Counted from the first letter of the stretch, positions 8,085-18,816 are shown. The stretch: DNA of 64,000 bases from CATQGW01 sp965262235 (GCA_965262235.1 OZ253504.1:434001-498000), one strand, 5' to 3'. A program made the numbers and translations. Notes: generated from the letters alone by a model not told the origin.

Positions 8085-8750
8085 TCACGGCGCCTTACCG
8101 ACGAGGATGTCGACCACCGCAGCCGTGTTGCTGAGGTCGGGGAGGAGGTGGTCGGCGGTGATCAGGTCGCCCGGTCGGGCGTAGCCGGTCTGGACGGCGA
8201 GGACGCTGGCGCCGATCCCGCGGGCGGCTTCGATGTCGTGATAGGTGTCGCCGATCACGATCACCCCGGCGCCGGCGGTGGCGTGCGGGCGCAGGCGCGG
8301 GAGGGCGGCGGCGAGCAGCTTGGTGCGGTCGGCTGCGTCGTCGCCGAATCCGCCGTCGACGAATCGGTCCCAGACGCCGAGGAAGGCGAGCTTGGCCTCG
8401 GCTGCTCGGCGGAAGTTGCCGGTACCCAGGCCGAGCAAGACCGGCTGGTCGGCGAGCGCGTCGAGCAGCTCGGGGACGCCGGGGAGCAGCCGCGAGCCGG
8501 TCTGCAGCTCCTCGGTCAGCGCGGGGATGTAGGCGTCCTGGAAACTCGCGATCGCCTCAATCGTGGGAGTGAGACCGGCGCGCCCCAGCGCGGTGGCGAC
8601 GATCCAGTTGTCGCTGCGGCCGGCGAAATCCAGCCCGGCCAGGGCGTTGTCGATGCCGAAGTGCTGTTTGAACGCGCGGGTCATCGCGCGCGTCCCAGCG
8701 CCTTGCGTGACAGCGAGCGTGCCATCGATATCGAACAGCAGGATGTTCAT
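8085..8750 (-). CDS. HAD-superfamily phosphatase (phosphoglycolate phosphatase-like)
   Basis: A 221-residue HAD hydrolase. Motif I is LLFDIDGTLAV at residues 4-14, with nucleophile Asp and acid Asp. Motif II is in LLGLGTGNFRRA, where the serine/threonine position is T. The motif III lysine is in ADRTKLLAAAL, and motif IV VIVIGDTYHDIEAA binds magnesium. The alpha-helical cap (residues 16-85) is the C1 type of phosphoglycolate phosphatase and beta-phosphoglucomutase-like enzymes. A small phosphorylated metabolite is the likely substrate; which one cannot be told. It is an isolated gene flanked on both sides by repeat-rich gaps. Confidence 0.88.
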   Translation of the reverse strand: MNILLFDIDGTLAVTQGAGTRAMTRAFKQHFGIDNALAGLDFAGRSDNWIVATALGRAGLTPTIEAIASFQDAYIPALTEELQTGSRLLPGVPELLDALADQPVLLGLGTGNFRRAAEAKLAFLGVWDRFVDGGFGDDAADRTKLLAAALPRLRPHATAGAGVIVIGDTYHDIEAARGIGASVLAVQTGYARPGDLITADHLLPDLSNTAAVVDILVGKAP

Positions 8751-8920
8751 GCGGCGTCGTTCAGCTCCCTCATCCGTTGCTGCAAACGTTGAGACAGATT
8801 ACCAGCGCAACTCGAATCGACGACTCCAGGGGGCGATCAGGGATGGGCGGGCAACGCTGATTCGCCCGCAGCGCCTCCCGGTCAGGCTCTCCCTGCCCCC
8901 TGCGGAGACCGTTGCGAGAC

Positions 8921-9278
8921 TCAGAGTCCCGCGGGTCTGAGGCGCCGAGGCGACGGTGATCCGGGGGCGGGGAGGAGGGGTTTGGCGAGGTGGGATTCGA
9001 GTTCGGTGAGGAATTGCCGACGCTGTTCGGGAGCGCCGGGGAGGTCGGTGATCAGTTCGGCGGAGAATTCGCTGATCTGGACGTTGGGGGGGAGAGGCTG
9101 TATCTGGTGGGGCGGCTTCGAGGCGATCGGATCCGTTCGGTGGGGTTTGGCCGGGATCGGCATCGGTGATCGGTTGGACGCAGCTCAGTCGGTCGGTGAT
9201 GTTGCGCGCTGAGTAGCCGCGCCGGCGGGGGATGTGGTCCTGGAGGGTGCGTCGGTGGCGGTGCGAGGGGATGGGCAT
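8921..9278 (-). pseudogene. Possible frameshifted small gene
   Basis: Two minus-strand frames look protein-like in succession. The upstream one begins at ATG 9278 and reads MPIPSHRHRRTLQDHIPRRR, continuing to RGYSARNITDRLS. Roughly from 9090 the second frame reads PNVQISEFSAELITDLPGAP and continues through QRRQFLTELESHLAK to a stop at 8921. Joining them needs one frameshift between about 9090 and 9180. This may be a small decayed gene or a sequencing error. I do not recognise a family. Confidence 0.3.
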
Positions 9279-9339
9279 GGAAGAACCTGCGTGCTAATCT
9301 GGTTGCAGTCATTAGAGCCGTGTGGGGGTGGGACGTCAA

Positions 9340-9720
9340 GTCGCGCCCCCCTCAGTCGCTCCGCGACAGCTCCCCCCGACGGGGGGAGCGATGGGAGTTC
9401 GGAGCGCCGCAATCGCTTTCCGTCATTTTTGCTCGTCCTGCGTCATTCCTGGGCACCGCTTTCGCTCGGTTCGTGTTTCCCCCCAATCCCCCCACGACGT
9501 GCGGGGGAAAGGGTTGCTCCCTACGACATGGGGGGAGAGACCCCTCGCGGGGCCTGCGAACGATCGAGCGCCGTCGGACCTCAGCAACCGCGTCGAGCCC
9601 GCTCAGCACGCCTGGATTCCTGCCTGCGCAGGAATGACGGAAGGGGCGCAGGGATGACGGAAAGGGCGCAGGGATGACGGCGGGGGGGCGGGTGTGACGG
9701 CGGGGGCGGTGCTTGTGGGA
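9340..9720. repeat. Mixed repeat region
   Basis: It contains a CGACAGCTCCCCCCGACGGGG palindrome (given in part), a CCCCCCACGACGTGCGGGGG palindrome and the GGATTCCTGCCTGCGCAGG word also seen at 7758. A short tandem run of GATGACGGAAAGGGCGCAGG-like units follows. No gene is credible in this stretch. Confidence 0.75.
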
Positions 9721-9748
9721 GTGCAGGGGAGGGTGATGCAGCGATTCG

Positions 9749-10675
9749 TTACGAGCCTGCGTTCCTGGCTTCCAGACCGCAGCGCAACATCGGCGCAGCC
9801 AGCGGGGTATCGAATAGTGCGTCCAGATCGAAATAGGACAACAGGGTGTAGTCCTCAACGAACACGTCCATGGTCAGCTGCGAGCCGCCGAGCAGGTCTT
9901 CGAGCAAGCGCCGGCTTTCGGTTCGGTCGAGCGCGAAGGCGCGTTCGTCCTCCGTTGCGGCCTCAATCTGACGCCAGACCGCGATCTGCGGTGTGCCGGC
10001 ATCGACCCGCCAGGAGACGGTGATCGCCGGCAAATCGGTTCGCTCTTCCGCCGCGGTCACGAGCCACGCCGTCAGCGAATCTCCGCCCGCTGGACCATCC
10101 TGGCGGCATAGCAGGTGGAGCAGCGGCCATCCGCGCCCGGCGGCGGGTACTGGCAACGGGTTGAGCCAGACATGTGTCAACCAACCACGCTCCGGATCCT
10201 CAAACGCTTCATAGCCCGCCCCATGACGAACTCCGTAGACGGCGCGCGGCGGCGGCGCGGCGAAGCTCGGTCTGACCTCGATATCGAGCGCGATCGCTTC
10301 GCGCTGATTGATCTCCTGCAGGACGCGTTCGACCGATCCGAGCCGGTCCTGCACGGTGATTAACTCCGCCGAGAGCGACTCGTCCAGCGCCCGCACCTCT
10401 GTGCGCAACGACTCATCCAGCTCGCGCACCTCCGCGCCCAGTGACTCATCGAGCGCATTGAGTTCGTCGTGCGTCGGCTTGAGCGCATCCGCGACAGAGC
10501 TGGTCAGATCTTCGCGCAGATCCTCCCGTACCTCGTCCAGCTCCGTGTCCCAATCGTGGCTGGCCAGCTGCGACAGCGCCACCGAGAACAGCACGAGCAC
10601 CGCGATGATCCCCAGCGACACCAGAATCACCGCCACAGCCGCGGCCGCCACCAGCCACTGCAGCCAGCGGTTCAT
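9749..10675 (-). CDS. Membrane-anchored coiled-coil protein of unknown function
   Basis: A 308-residue protein. One N-terminal membrane helix (residues 8-32) is followed by a coiled coil at about 45-125. The coil contains a repeated ELDESLxxEVRALDES unit, in effect three 11-residue steps. A C-terminal domain of about 170 residues has a mixed composition. No catalytic motif is seen. The downstream end of the coil (LGSVERVLQEINQREAI) continues the heptads. It lies 3 bp after the stop of the DUF4352 gene, so both are probably one operon whose products sit on the outer face of the membrane. The function is unknown. Confidence 0.72.
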   Translation of the reverse strand: MNRWLQWLVAAAAVAVILVSLGIIAVLVLFSVALSQLASHDWDTELDEVREDLREDLTSSVADALKPTHDELNALDESLGAEVRELDESLRTEVRALDESLSAELITVQDRLGSVERVLQEINQREAIALDIEVRPSFAAPPPRAVYGVRHGAGYEAFEDPERGWLTHVWLNPLPVPAAGRGWPLLHLLCRQDGPAGGDSLTAWLVTAAEERTDLPAITVSWRVDAGTPQIAVWRQIEAATEDERAFALDRTESRRLLEDLLGGSQLTMDVFVEDYTLLSYFDLDALFDTPLAAPMLRCGLEARNAGS

Positions 10676-10678
10676 CGC

Positions 10679-11269
10679 CTAGTCGTCGTCGGAGAGCGCG
10701 AAGTCGACGTAGTGGCCGTGAATCCGCAGGGTCAGACCGCCGGCGTTGTTGGGCAACGCGAAGACGACGAGCAGCGAGACCGCGAGGCCCGGCTGCAACG
10801 TGGTCGGCGGGGCGAGCGTGGGGTTGGGCTCGAATTGAGCGGCGCCGATCGAGAGCAGCGAATCGAGCACGAAGCTGCGACCGTCGGCGGACACGATCTG
10901 AATCTGGTCGGGCTGGAGCTGGTAGGGCGAGGCGCCGCGGTTGACTGCGCTGAGCCGGAGGATCGCGAACCGCTCGGTCGCGAGCTGGGTCCGCCCCTGG
11001 CTGCGCACTTCGTCGGCCCAGGTGATGCTCTCGATCGCGATGTCGAGGTTGCCGACTCGAGCCGACTGCTCCAACGCGACGATGTCGGGCGCGGCGGCCG
11101 CATCGACTTCGACCGGCGTGGCTTGCTGAATCTCCTGTTCGGCGTCGTCGCTGCCGCCGCTGTCGAGCGCGCCCGAGAGGAACAGGTAGACGAGCACGAC
11201 GACGACCACGATCGCGACGAAGATCGCGTAGCCCTGCGTGCCGGAGAGACGCGCGAGTCGCCTCAGCAC
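10679..11269 (-). CDS. Membrane-anchored DUF4352-like protein
   Basis: A 196-residue protein with a GTG start. A hydrophobic helix at residues 13-33 (YAIFVAIVVVVVLVYLFL) is followed by an acidic linker (GGSDDAEQEIQQATP). The exported immunoglobulin-like domain has the features of DUF4352/telokin-like proteins: ERFAILRLSAVNRGASPYQL and FVLDSLLS, then a closing strand around LVVFALP. Such domains occur in extracytoplasmic proteins with adhesive or regulatory roles. It is the upstream member of a two-gene unit with the coiled-coil protein. Confidence 0.75.
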   Translation of the reverse strand: MLRRLARLSGTQGYAIFVAIVVVVVLVYLFLSGALDSGGSDDAEQEIQQATPVEVDAAAAPDIVALEQSARVGNLDIAIESITWADEVRSQGRTQLATERFAILRLSAVNRGASPYQLQPDQIQIVSADGRSFVLDSLLSIGAAQFEPNPTLAPPTTLQPGLAVSLLVVFALPNNAGGLTLRIHGHYVDFALSDDD

Positions 11270-11363
11270 GCTGACGGCTCGGTCGCGGCGATCGGGCCCC
11301 GGGCGGTCGGGCGCGTTGCGTCGACTTGGATGCGAGTGATCGAGTGGCTCAATTGCTGCTCGA

Positions 11364-11702
11364 CTACTCGAGCGGCAGTCCGGCGGCGCGCCACGCGTCG
11401 GTGCCGCCTTCGATGTTGTAGAGGTCGGTGAAGCCGAGCGCCGCGGCGAACTCGCAGGCGACGGCGCTGCGCTGGCCCTTGGCGCAGATAAACATCAGCG
11501 GCGCGTCCTTCGCGCCGGCGATCGTCTCCAGCTCCTCGCCCCGCGTCATCAGGCTCATGTAGGGCATCAGCGGTGCGTCGACGACGTGCCCATCCTGGTA
11601 TTCGTCGAGCTCGCGGGTGTCGATGATCGGCACGCCGTCGAGCCGTTTGGTGTCGGCATCCTCGACGGAGATGCGCTGGAAGGGTTCTGCGGTCTGGGGC
11701 AT
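11364..11702 (-). CDS. Rhodanese-domain protein
   Basis: A 112-residue single-domain rhodanese, started at MPQTAEPFQRIS. The active-site loop LMFICAKGQRSA keeps the nucleophilic cysteine in a CxxGxRS setting. The CDC25-like start VPIIDTRELDEYQDGHV and the end NIEGGTDAWRAAGLPL are textbook for the family. It transfers sulfane sulfur or acts in persulfide handling in the cytosol; the acceptor is unknown. It is a single gene, convergent with nothing, and divergent from acs with a 156-bp shared upstream region. Confidence 0.92.
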   Translation of the reverse strand: MPQTAEPFQRISVEDADTKRLDGVPIIDTRELDEYQDGHVVDAPLMPYMSLMTRGEELETIAGAKDAPLMFICAKGQRSAVACEFAAALGFTDLYNIEGGTDAWRAAGLPLE

Positions 11703-11858
11703 CGAGGCGCTCCCTGTGGCTGTGCTGCGGAGTTCAGACTTGCTGTCTGAGGGTTGCCTTGATCGTATCATTCCGCCAGCGACGATCCGCGGCCGGGACG
11801 GCCCAGTGGGCCCCTACGGGCGCGGTCGAGAGCACGAATCAGACAGGAAGTTGACGCC

Positions 11859-13826
<1,968 letters not shown>

Positions 13827-13931
13827 CATCCGCCGCCGATCGGGGGCTGGTTTGAAACGCTCGATCGGCTTGCAAGCGGCTGGGTCACCGACTATCCTGT
13901 TTCTGCGTCACGCAGTCAGAGATGGTTCGCC

Positions 13932-14420
13932 GTGGTCACGTTCGGTCGACAACGAGTCAGCGATACGTTCGTCGAAGAAGAGATCTGCGACGCGGATTCG
14001 GCCGATCGCGTGGCGAACGTGATCGGTGAAGCGGTCGAAGCGGCCGTGGAGCCGCTGGCGCTGAAGGACAGCACCGATGCGGCGATCGCCGAGCTCAAGG
14101 CCACCGTCGACCGCTTCATTCAGGCAAGCGACGAACGGGAGCGCCACCGCGACCAACGTGAGCGAGAGCGCATCCAAGCCGACGCCGAGCGTGAGCGATA
14201 TCGCGACGAGCGCGAACGGCTGCGCGAGGCGCGCGCTCGAGAGCTCGAACGCGCCTGGCATAGCTGGCTGGAGCAAGCCCGCGAACGCGACCGGGAGCGC
14301 GACGCAGCCAACGCTAAGCATGAGTCCCAAATGCGCAAGATCGTCTACGGCGGGATGGCGATCGGGTTCGGCTTCGTCGGCGCGCTGATGGGCCTGATCG
14401 AGTTCCTCTCCTCGCGCTAG
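13932..14420 (+). CDS. Coiled-coil protein with C-terminal membrane anchor
   Basis: A 162-residue protein from a GTG start. Residues 1-60 are globular. Residues 60-135 are an extremely charged coiled coil (RERHRDQRERERIQADAERE and similar). A single hydrophobic helix at about 140-157 (GGMAIGFGFVGALMGLIEF) ends the protein. The layout of head, long coil and C-terminal anchor is like the DUF1640/CCDC90-type proteins found elsewhere in this window, but the head is more divergent. The function is unknown. The tail orientation would leave the coil in the cytoplasm. Confidence 0.65.
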   Translation: MVTFGRQRVSDTFVEEEICDADSADRVANVIGEAVEAAVEPLALKDSTDAAIAELKATVDRFIQASDERERHRDQRERERIQADAERERYRDERERLREARARELERAWHSWLEQARERDRERDAANAKHESQMRKIVYGGMAIGFGFVGALMGLIEFLSSR

Positions 14421-14431
14421 CCGGGCGCCGC

Positions 14432-14640
14432 GACAGCTCCCCCTCGGGAGACCTGCGCGTAAGTCCCACTGTTCCGACCTTCCCTGCCGGTGGCGGTGTC
14501 ACGAAGTGACGGTGGGGAGCTTCCGCTACCTGGTGAGGGCGCGCCCGGAGCCCCCCTCTGCCTGCGGCATCTCCCCCCGCTCCGCGGGGGGAGAGGGGAA
14601 ATGGAGATTACGCGCAGGTCTCCTCGGGGGGAGCATTTCG
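14432..14640. repeat. Palindromic repeat block
   Basis: It contains GCGACAGCTCCCCCTCGGGAG, then CCCCCCTCTGCCTGCGGCA joined to a CTCCCCCCGCTCCGCGGGGG palindrome, plus two copies of the word GGAGACCTGCGCGTAA in opposite orientation (14448 and about 14604-14625). No gene is seen. Confidence 0.8.
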
Positions 14641-14647
14641 GAGGGAG

Positions 14648-15115
14648 CTAGATGAGGCGGGCGGAGCGTTTGCGGCCGGGGCGGGGATCGTAGTTGGTTT
14701 TGAACATCTCGAGCTGATCGCGGGCGATCAGATACTTGCCGCCGAAGAAGCGCGTGGCGATGCGGCCCTGCTTGATCAGCCGGCGCAGACTCTGCGGGTG
14801 AATCTGTAGCTCGCGCGCGGCCTCAACGATGTCAAACCACTGGCCGAAACTCGGGCGCGTCGGCGGCTGCGGGGCGGGCGATGACGGCGGCGTGAGCATC
14901 AGCCGCGCCGAGCGCTTGCGGCCCGGACGGCGGTCGTAGTTGGTCTTGAACATGTCGAGCTTGTCGCGCTCGATCATGTACTTGCCACCGAACATCGTGG
15001 CCGGCACGCGGCCCTGCTTGATCAGCCGGCGCAGGCTCTGTGGATGAATCTGCAGCTCGCGCGCGGCTTCAACCAAGTCTGACCAGCCGTCGAACGGATC
15101 ATCGCGTGTCGTCAT
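14648..15115 (-). CDS. Protein with two tandem excisionase-type HTH domains
   Basis: A 155-residue protein made of two near-identical halves of about 65 residues joined by a Pro-rich linker (PPSSPAPQPPTRPS). Each half contains VEAARELQIHPQSLRRL, then IKQGR, FGGKY and the tail KTNYDxRPGRKRSARL. This is the winged HTH_17 / MerR-like excisionase fold used by DNA-binding proteins of phage, plasmid and chromosomal origin. The internal duplication should let one chain bind two adjacent half-sites. It may regulate neighbours or be a remnant of an integrative element, but no integrase lies nearby. It is a single gene, bounded by repeats on its 3' side. Confidence 0.82.
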   Translation of the reverse strand: MTTRDDPFDGWSDLVEAARELQIHPQSLRRLIKQGRVPATMFGGKYMIERDKLDMFKTNYDRRPGRKRSARLMLTPPSSPAPQPPTRPSFGQWFDIVEAARELQIHPQSLRRLIKQGRIATRFFGGKYLIARDQLEMFKTNYDPRPGRKRSARLI

Positions 15116-15302
15116 GTGAGATCAGTGCCTGGTTCTGAGCCGCGCCGCCGCACAACTGCATAACTGACTATACAGAACAACGCTCAGATCGCAATCCGCG
15201 CTCAGCCGCCCGCGGACGCGAATTGTTGCGCCGAATTGACACTCGTTCGTGGGCGTTCATATCCTCGCGCAGGCGTGGGACGCAGTGCAGGAGTGGACAT
15301 CA

Positions 15303-16028
15303 ATGACGACAGGCACGACGGCAGCCGGTTCCGCCGGCATCGTGGGACGGGCGCGAGCGCAGGGCCGGACCCTGCTTAGCGAGGTTGAGGCCAAGGCGAT
15401 GCTCGCCGAGCACGGCCTCGCCGTGACCGACACGCGGCTGGCCACCTCGATCAACGAAGCGCTCAGCATCGCCGATGAGCTGGGCTATCCGGTCGCGCTG
15501 AAGGTCGTGGCCGACGAGATCACGCACAAGACCGATGTCGGCGGTGTTGAGCTCGGGATCGGCGATCCCGATGAGCTCCGCGCCGCGGCCGAGCGGATCC
15601 ACGCTGCGGTGACCGCCGCGGTGCCCGGCGTCAGGGCGGCGGGTATCTCGGTCCAGCCGATGTCGGCGCCCGGCACCGAGGTGATCCTCGGGATCACTCA
15701 GGACCAGCAGTTCGGACCGGTGCTGATGTTCGGGCTGGGCGGCGTCTTCGTCGAAGTCCTCAAGGATGTCGCCTTCCGGGTCGTGCCGCTGGCGCCGCGC
15801 GACGCAGGCGAGATGATTCGTGAAATCCAGGGCTTCCCCGTGCTCGAGGGCTTCCGCGGCGCCGACGCCGCCGACCTCGGCGCGCTCGAAGAGATGCTGC
15901 TGCAGCTGTCCTCGTTCGCCGAAGCCCACCCCGAAGTGGCCGAGCTCGACCTCAACCCCGTCTTCGCCCGCGCCGACGGCGCGATCGCGGTCGACGCGCG
16001 CATCGTGCTCACCCCCAGCGACGACTGA
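15303..16028 (+). CDS. ADP-forming acyl-CoA synthetase, ATP-grasp (beta) subunit
   Basis: A 241-residue ATP-grasp_5 protein. The ATG follows CAGGAGTGG. Family landmarks are LLSEVEAKAMLAEHGLAV at the start, PVALKVVADEITHKTDVGGV (the lysine and histidine of the phosphate site) and the glycine-rich FGPVLMFGLGGVFVEVLKDV. PEVAELDLNPVFA completes the metal-binding set. This is the nucleotide-binding half of acetyl/acyl-CoA synthetases that interconvert acyl-CoA + ADP + Pi and acid + CoA + ATP. The CoA-binding half is encoded 16 bp downstream, so the enzyme is split into two genes. Confidence 0.92.
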   Translation: MTTGTTAAGSAGIVGRARAQGRTLLSEVEAKAMLAEHGLAVTDTRLATSINEALSIADELGYPVALKVVADEITHKTDVGGVELGIGDPDELRAAAERIHAAVTAAVPGVRAAGISVQPMSAPGTEVILGITQDQQFGPVLMFGLGGVFVEVLKDVAFRVVPLAPRDAGEMIREIQGFPVLEGFRGADAADLGALEEMLLQLSSFAEAHPEVAELDLNPVFARADGAIAVDARIVLTPSDD

Positions 16029-16044
16029 GCGGAGAGCCAAGACC

Positions 16045-17457
16045 ATGCCCGTGACCCGCGAACGACTGCATCGCACCCTCAATCCCGAAGTGGTCGCCGT
16101 GATCGGCGACAAGCAGGCGAGCGGCTACAACTGGCTGCGCTCGCTGCAGACCTTCACCGGCAAGCTCTACTCGGTGCAGGTCGACCCCAATGAGATCCCC
16201 GGGATCGAGGCGATGGGGATCGAGAACTACGCCAGCCTGACGGACATCCCCGAGCGCGTCGACTTCGCCGTCTGCGCGGTGCCTCGCAACGTCGCGCCGT
16301 TCATCGTCCAGTCGTGCGTCGACGCCGAGGTGGGCGGGGTGACGCTCTTCACCAGCGGCTTCGAGGAGACCGGCGAGGAGCTCGGCGTCCAGCTGCAGAA
16401 CAGGATTTACGAGATCGCCGCGCCCTCGGGCCTCGCGTTGATCGGGCCCAACTGCATGGGCGTACACATCCCGCGGCTCGGCGTGCGCTTCAACCGCGAC
16501 CAGCCGCACGATGTCGAAGGCAACATCGGCTTCATCTCGCAGTCGGGCACGCACGGGATGAATTTCTCGCTGACCGGCGCTGCGAACGGACTCTACTGCT
16601 CCTCGCTGGTCTCATTCGGCAACGGGATCATCCTCGAGGCGGCCGACTACCTCGACTACCTGGCCGACGACGATCACACCGAAGTGATCGCGATGTACAT
16701 CGAGGGCGCGCGCGATGGGCGGCGGCTGTTCGACGCACTGAAATCCGCCGCGGCGCGCAAGCCGGTGATCATCTGGAAGGGCGGCCAGACCGAGGGCGGC
16801 GGCCGCGCGATCCGCTCCCACACCGCCTCGCTGGCCAGCGACCAGGCGATCTGGGACGCGGTGATTCGTCAGGTCGGGGCCGTCGCGGTGCAGAACCTCG
16901 ACGAGATGATCGACGTGGTGAAGGCGACGCTGCTGACCCGCCGGCCCAGCGGCAACCGGCTCGGCTTGATCGCGATGACCGGCGGGCAGTCGGTCGTGCT
17001 CACCGACGCGTTCGAGAAGGCCGGCTGGAAGGTGCCGATGCTGACAGAGGCCTCCTACGCCCAGCTGGCCGAGTTCTTCAACATCATCGGCGGCTCCTAC
17101 CGCAACCCGCTCGACGCAGCCGGCACGATCGGCCAGTCGCCCGAGCATCTCGACACGATCTTCGACATCCTCAACGCCGACGAAAATATCGACGCGGTCG
17201 CGATGGAGCTCTCGGCCACGTTCATGGCGCGCCGCTGGCGCGACAAGCCGGAGGAATTCGAGCGGCTGATCACCTCGCTGAAGCGCTTCATGGCGGAGTC
17301 CGGCAAGCCGTTCCTCACCGCACTGCACCCCAGCCACGTCGAGCCCGAAGCCCTGGCGGCCCGCCAACGCCTCCAGCAGGAGTCAATCCCCACCTTCCCC
17401 AGCTTCGAGCGAGCCGCGAACGCCCTGCGCAAGTCGGCGGGACTTCGATCAGTCTGA
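16045..17457 (+). CDS. ADP-forming acyl-CoA synthetase, CoA-binding/ligase (alpha) subunit
   Basis: A 470-residue protein started at MPVTRERLHRTLNP. The Rossmann CoA-binding domain (VVAVIGDKQASGYNWLRSL) is followed by the succinyl-CoA-synthetase-like flavodoxin domain. IGFISQSGTHGMN and SFGNGIILEAADYLDYLADD are typical. The phosphorylatable histidine is probably in IRSHTASLASD. The C-terminal half holds a second ligase domain beginning LGLIAMTGGQSVVLTDAFEK. It pairs with the ATP-grasp subunit upstream. The acid substrate (acetate, other short acids or aryl acids) cannot be read from sequence. Its last 9 bases overlap the convergent PIN gene. Confidence 0.9.
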   Translation: MPVTRERLHRTLNPEVVAVIGDKQASGYNWLRSLQTFTGKLYSVQVDPNEIPGIEAMGIENYASLTDIPERVDFAVCAVPRNVAPFIVQSCVDAEVGGVTLFTSGFEETGEELGVQLQNRIYEIAAPSGLALIGPNCMGVHIPRLGVRFNRDQPHDVEGNIGFISQSGTHGMNFSLTGAANGLYCSSLVSFGNGIILEAADYLDYLADDDHTEVIAMYIEGARDGRRLFDALKSAAARKPVIIWKGGQTEGGGRAIRSHTASLASDQAIWDAVIRQVGAVAVQNLDEMIDVVKATLLTRRPSGNRLGLIAMTGGQSVVLTDAFEKAGWKVPMLTEASYAQLAEFFNIIGGSYRNPLDAAGTIGQSPEHLDTIFDILNADENIDAVAMELSATFMARRWRDKPEEFERLITSLKRFMAESGKPFLTALHPSHVEPEALAARQRLQQESIPTFPSFERAANALRKSAGLRSV

Positions 17458-17910
17458 CCCTTGAAGCCTCCGCACCTCCCCGTCAACCAGGGTGACGATC
17501 TCAAGGCCTCGAACGTTGCGGAAGTGCCGCTCGTTGTGCGTGGCCACCGCACAACGGAGCATGCGGGCGCATGCGGCGACCCAGGCGTCCTCGCGCGGGA
17601 TCGTGTTCCCATCTCGTTCGCACTCGGCTCGAATCGCAGCCCAGTGTCTCGCGACAGTAATCGACGGCTCAACGATCGTGTATCGCCGCAGTTCGCGTTC
17701 GATCCCCTCCGCCAGCTCGCGCTTCGTTTGAGACTCAGGTAGTCGCTCCACGCCGAACAATGCCTCACCGACCGTGCAGAAGCTGAGGTGCAACCGCACC
17801 CCAGCGAAGCGCGACGTGTAGGAAGCCGCTCGCGAGTCATTCCGGAGAATGAACGAGAACACATCGGTGTCGACGACGATGTCTTCCGACGGATCGGGGC
17901 GTCCCCGCAT
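17449..17910 (-). CDS. PIN-domain ribonuclease, VapC-like toxin
   Basis: A 153-residue PIN domain. VVDTDVFSFILRND at residues 12-25 holds the first acidic residue. GEALFGVERLPESQTKRELA carries the middle glutamate. EDAWVAACARML and AVATHNERHFRNV supply the remaining acidic and conserved positions of VapC-type RNases. The ATG directly abuts the TAG of the 301-residue gene upstream (positions 17910/17911), so translation is probably coupled. VapC toxins cleave tRNA or rRNA. What is odd is the partner: it is not a small RHH, AbrB or Phd antitoxin. The 3' end overlaps the acyl-CoA synthetase gene. Confidence 0.88.
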   Translation of the reverse strand: MRGRPDPSEDIVVDTDVFSFILRNDSRAASYTSRFAGVRLHLSFCTVGEALFGVERLPESQTKRELAEGIERELRRYTIVEPSITVARHWAAIRAECERDGNTIPREDAWVAACARMLRCAVATHNERHFRNVRGLEIVTLVDGEVRRLQGSD

Positions 17911-18816
17911 CTAGCGATCAGCTCGAACGCCGGCCAGAAACTCGTCGACATCGAACTCGACCGGCGCGTACTCGGGGTCGTCGGGGCGAAACGGCCGTGT
18001 TCCCTGCTGGCTGATCCGTTCTTCGACGGTGGGCGGACGCCAGAACCACGAATCATCGGACGCGTGGTCGATCATGATCTCGCCAACTTCCAGCCGAGTG
18101 CGGCCGCGCTCGGTCACCTCCTGCCCGATCACCGTCACAAAGCGGCGCACAGCATCCTGCACGGTGTTCGCATGGTCGACGCTGAATGAGATGTGCTCAA
18201 CGACTCCGTCCGGGCTGTGAACCTCTGCCGTTCCGCGATTCCAGTCCGCGGCGAACAGCCGACCCCACGCGGTGCGGGTTGTCGCTGGAGCGGTCGGCTG
18301 CTGGGGCGGCGCGAAGCGGCTCGCATCCCCCGCGCTGTACGTGCGGCTGACGCTCGCGCTCGGCCACAGTGGAGTCAAGGTGAGCTGCGACACGCCACCA
18401 TTCAAGTGTTTGAGCATCTCGATTACTGCCTTGCGCGCGCGTTCCGGCAGGTCTTCGCCGGTCAGCACACCGCCCACTAGCCGTTCCCACGCCTCCCGAC
18501 CGACCGTATCTGCCATCTCCGAAGGCGCTGTCACCACGCGCACCGAGCCGCGGCCCGCGGAGACGAAGTCCAGGCGAGCCAGACGCAGGACGCTAGACGG
18601 CCGGCGTCCACGTTTCGGTGGCAAGCCCAACGCCTCTTCGACGGCACCGACGGCTGCCCGCTGGAGGGCGCTCAGCACACCCGTATACACGTCAAGAGGC
18701 ACGCGCCCATCGACCACATCCGAGCCGTCAAACCGCAGCTCGAGGGGTCGTTCGAGGGAACCCACGATCGGACGCTCCTCGCCGCACGCGCGGCTATTCG
18801 CCTCACTCGCACTCAC
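17911..18816 (-). CDS. Large protein paired with PIN toxin, possible antitoxin
   Basis: A 301-residue protein with a GTG start. I recognise only the general pattern of large hypothetical proteins that precede PIN genes. Features are an N-terminal segment DVYTGVLSALQRAAVGAVEE, then LRLARLDFVSAGRGSVRVV and a Ser/Pro-rich middle. A second domain around HISFSVDHANTVQDAVRRFV and EVTERGRTRLEVGEIMID follows. The tail FDVDEFLAGVRADR is acidic-hydrophobic, like the toxin-binding tails of many antitoxins. Gene order (this first, PIN second, zero spacing) fits an antitoxin. It has no obvious DNA-binding motif. Neutralising activity is an inference. Confidence 0.7.
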   Translation of the reverse strand: MSASEANSRACGEERPIVGSLERPLELRFDGSDVVDGRVPLDVYTGVLSALQRAAVGAVEEALGLPPKRGRRPSSVLRLARLDFVSAGRGSVRVVTAPSEMADTVGREAWERLVGGVLTGEDLPERARKAVIEMLKHLNGGVSQLTLTPLWPSASVSRTYSAGDASRFAPPQQPTAPATTRTAWGRLFAADWNRGTAEVHSPDGVVEHISFSVDHANTVQDAVRRFVTVIGQEVTERGRTRLEVGEIMIDHASDDSWFWRPPTVEERISQQGTRPFRPDDPEYAPVEFDVDEFLAGVRADR

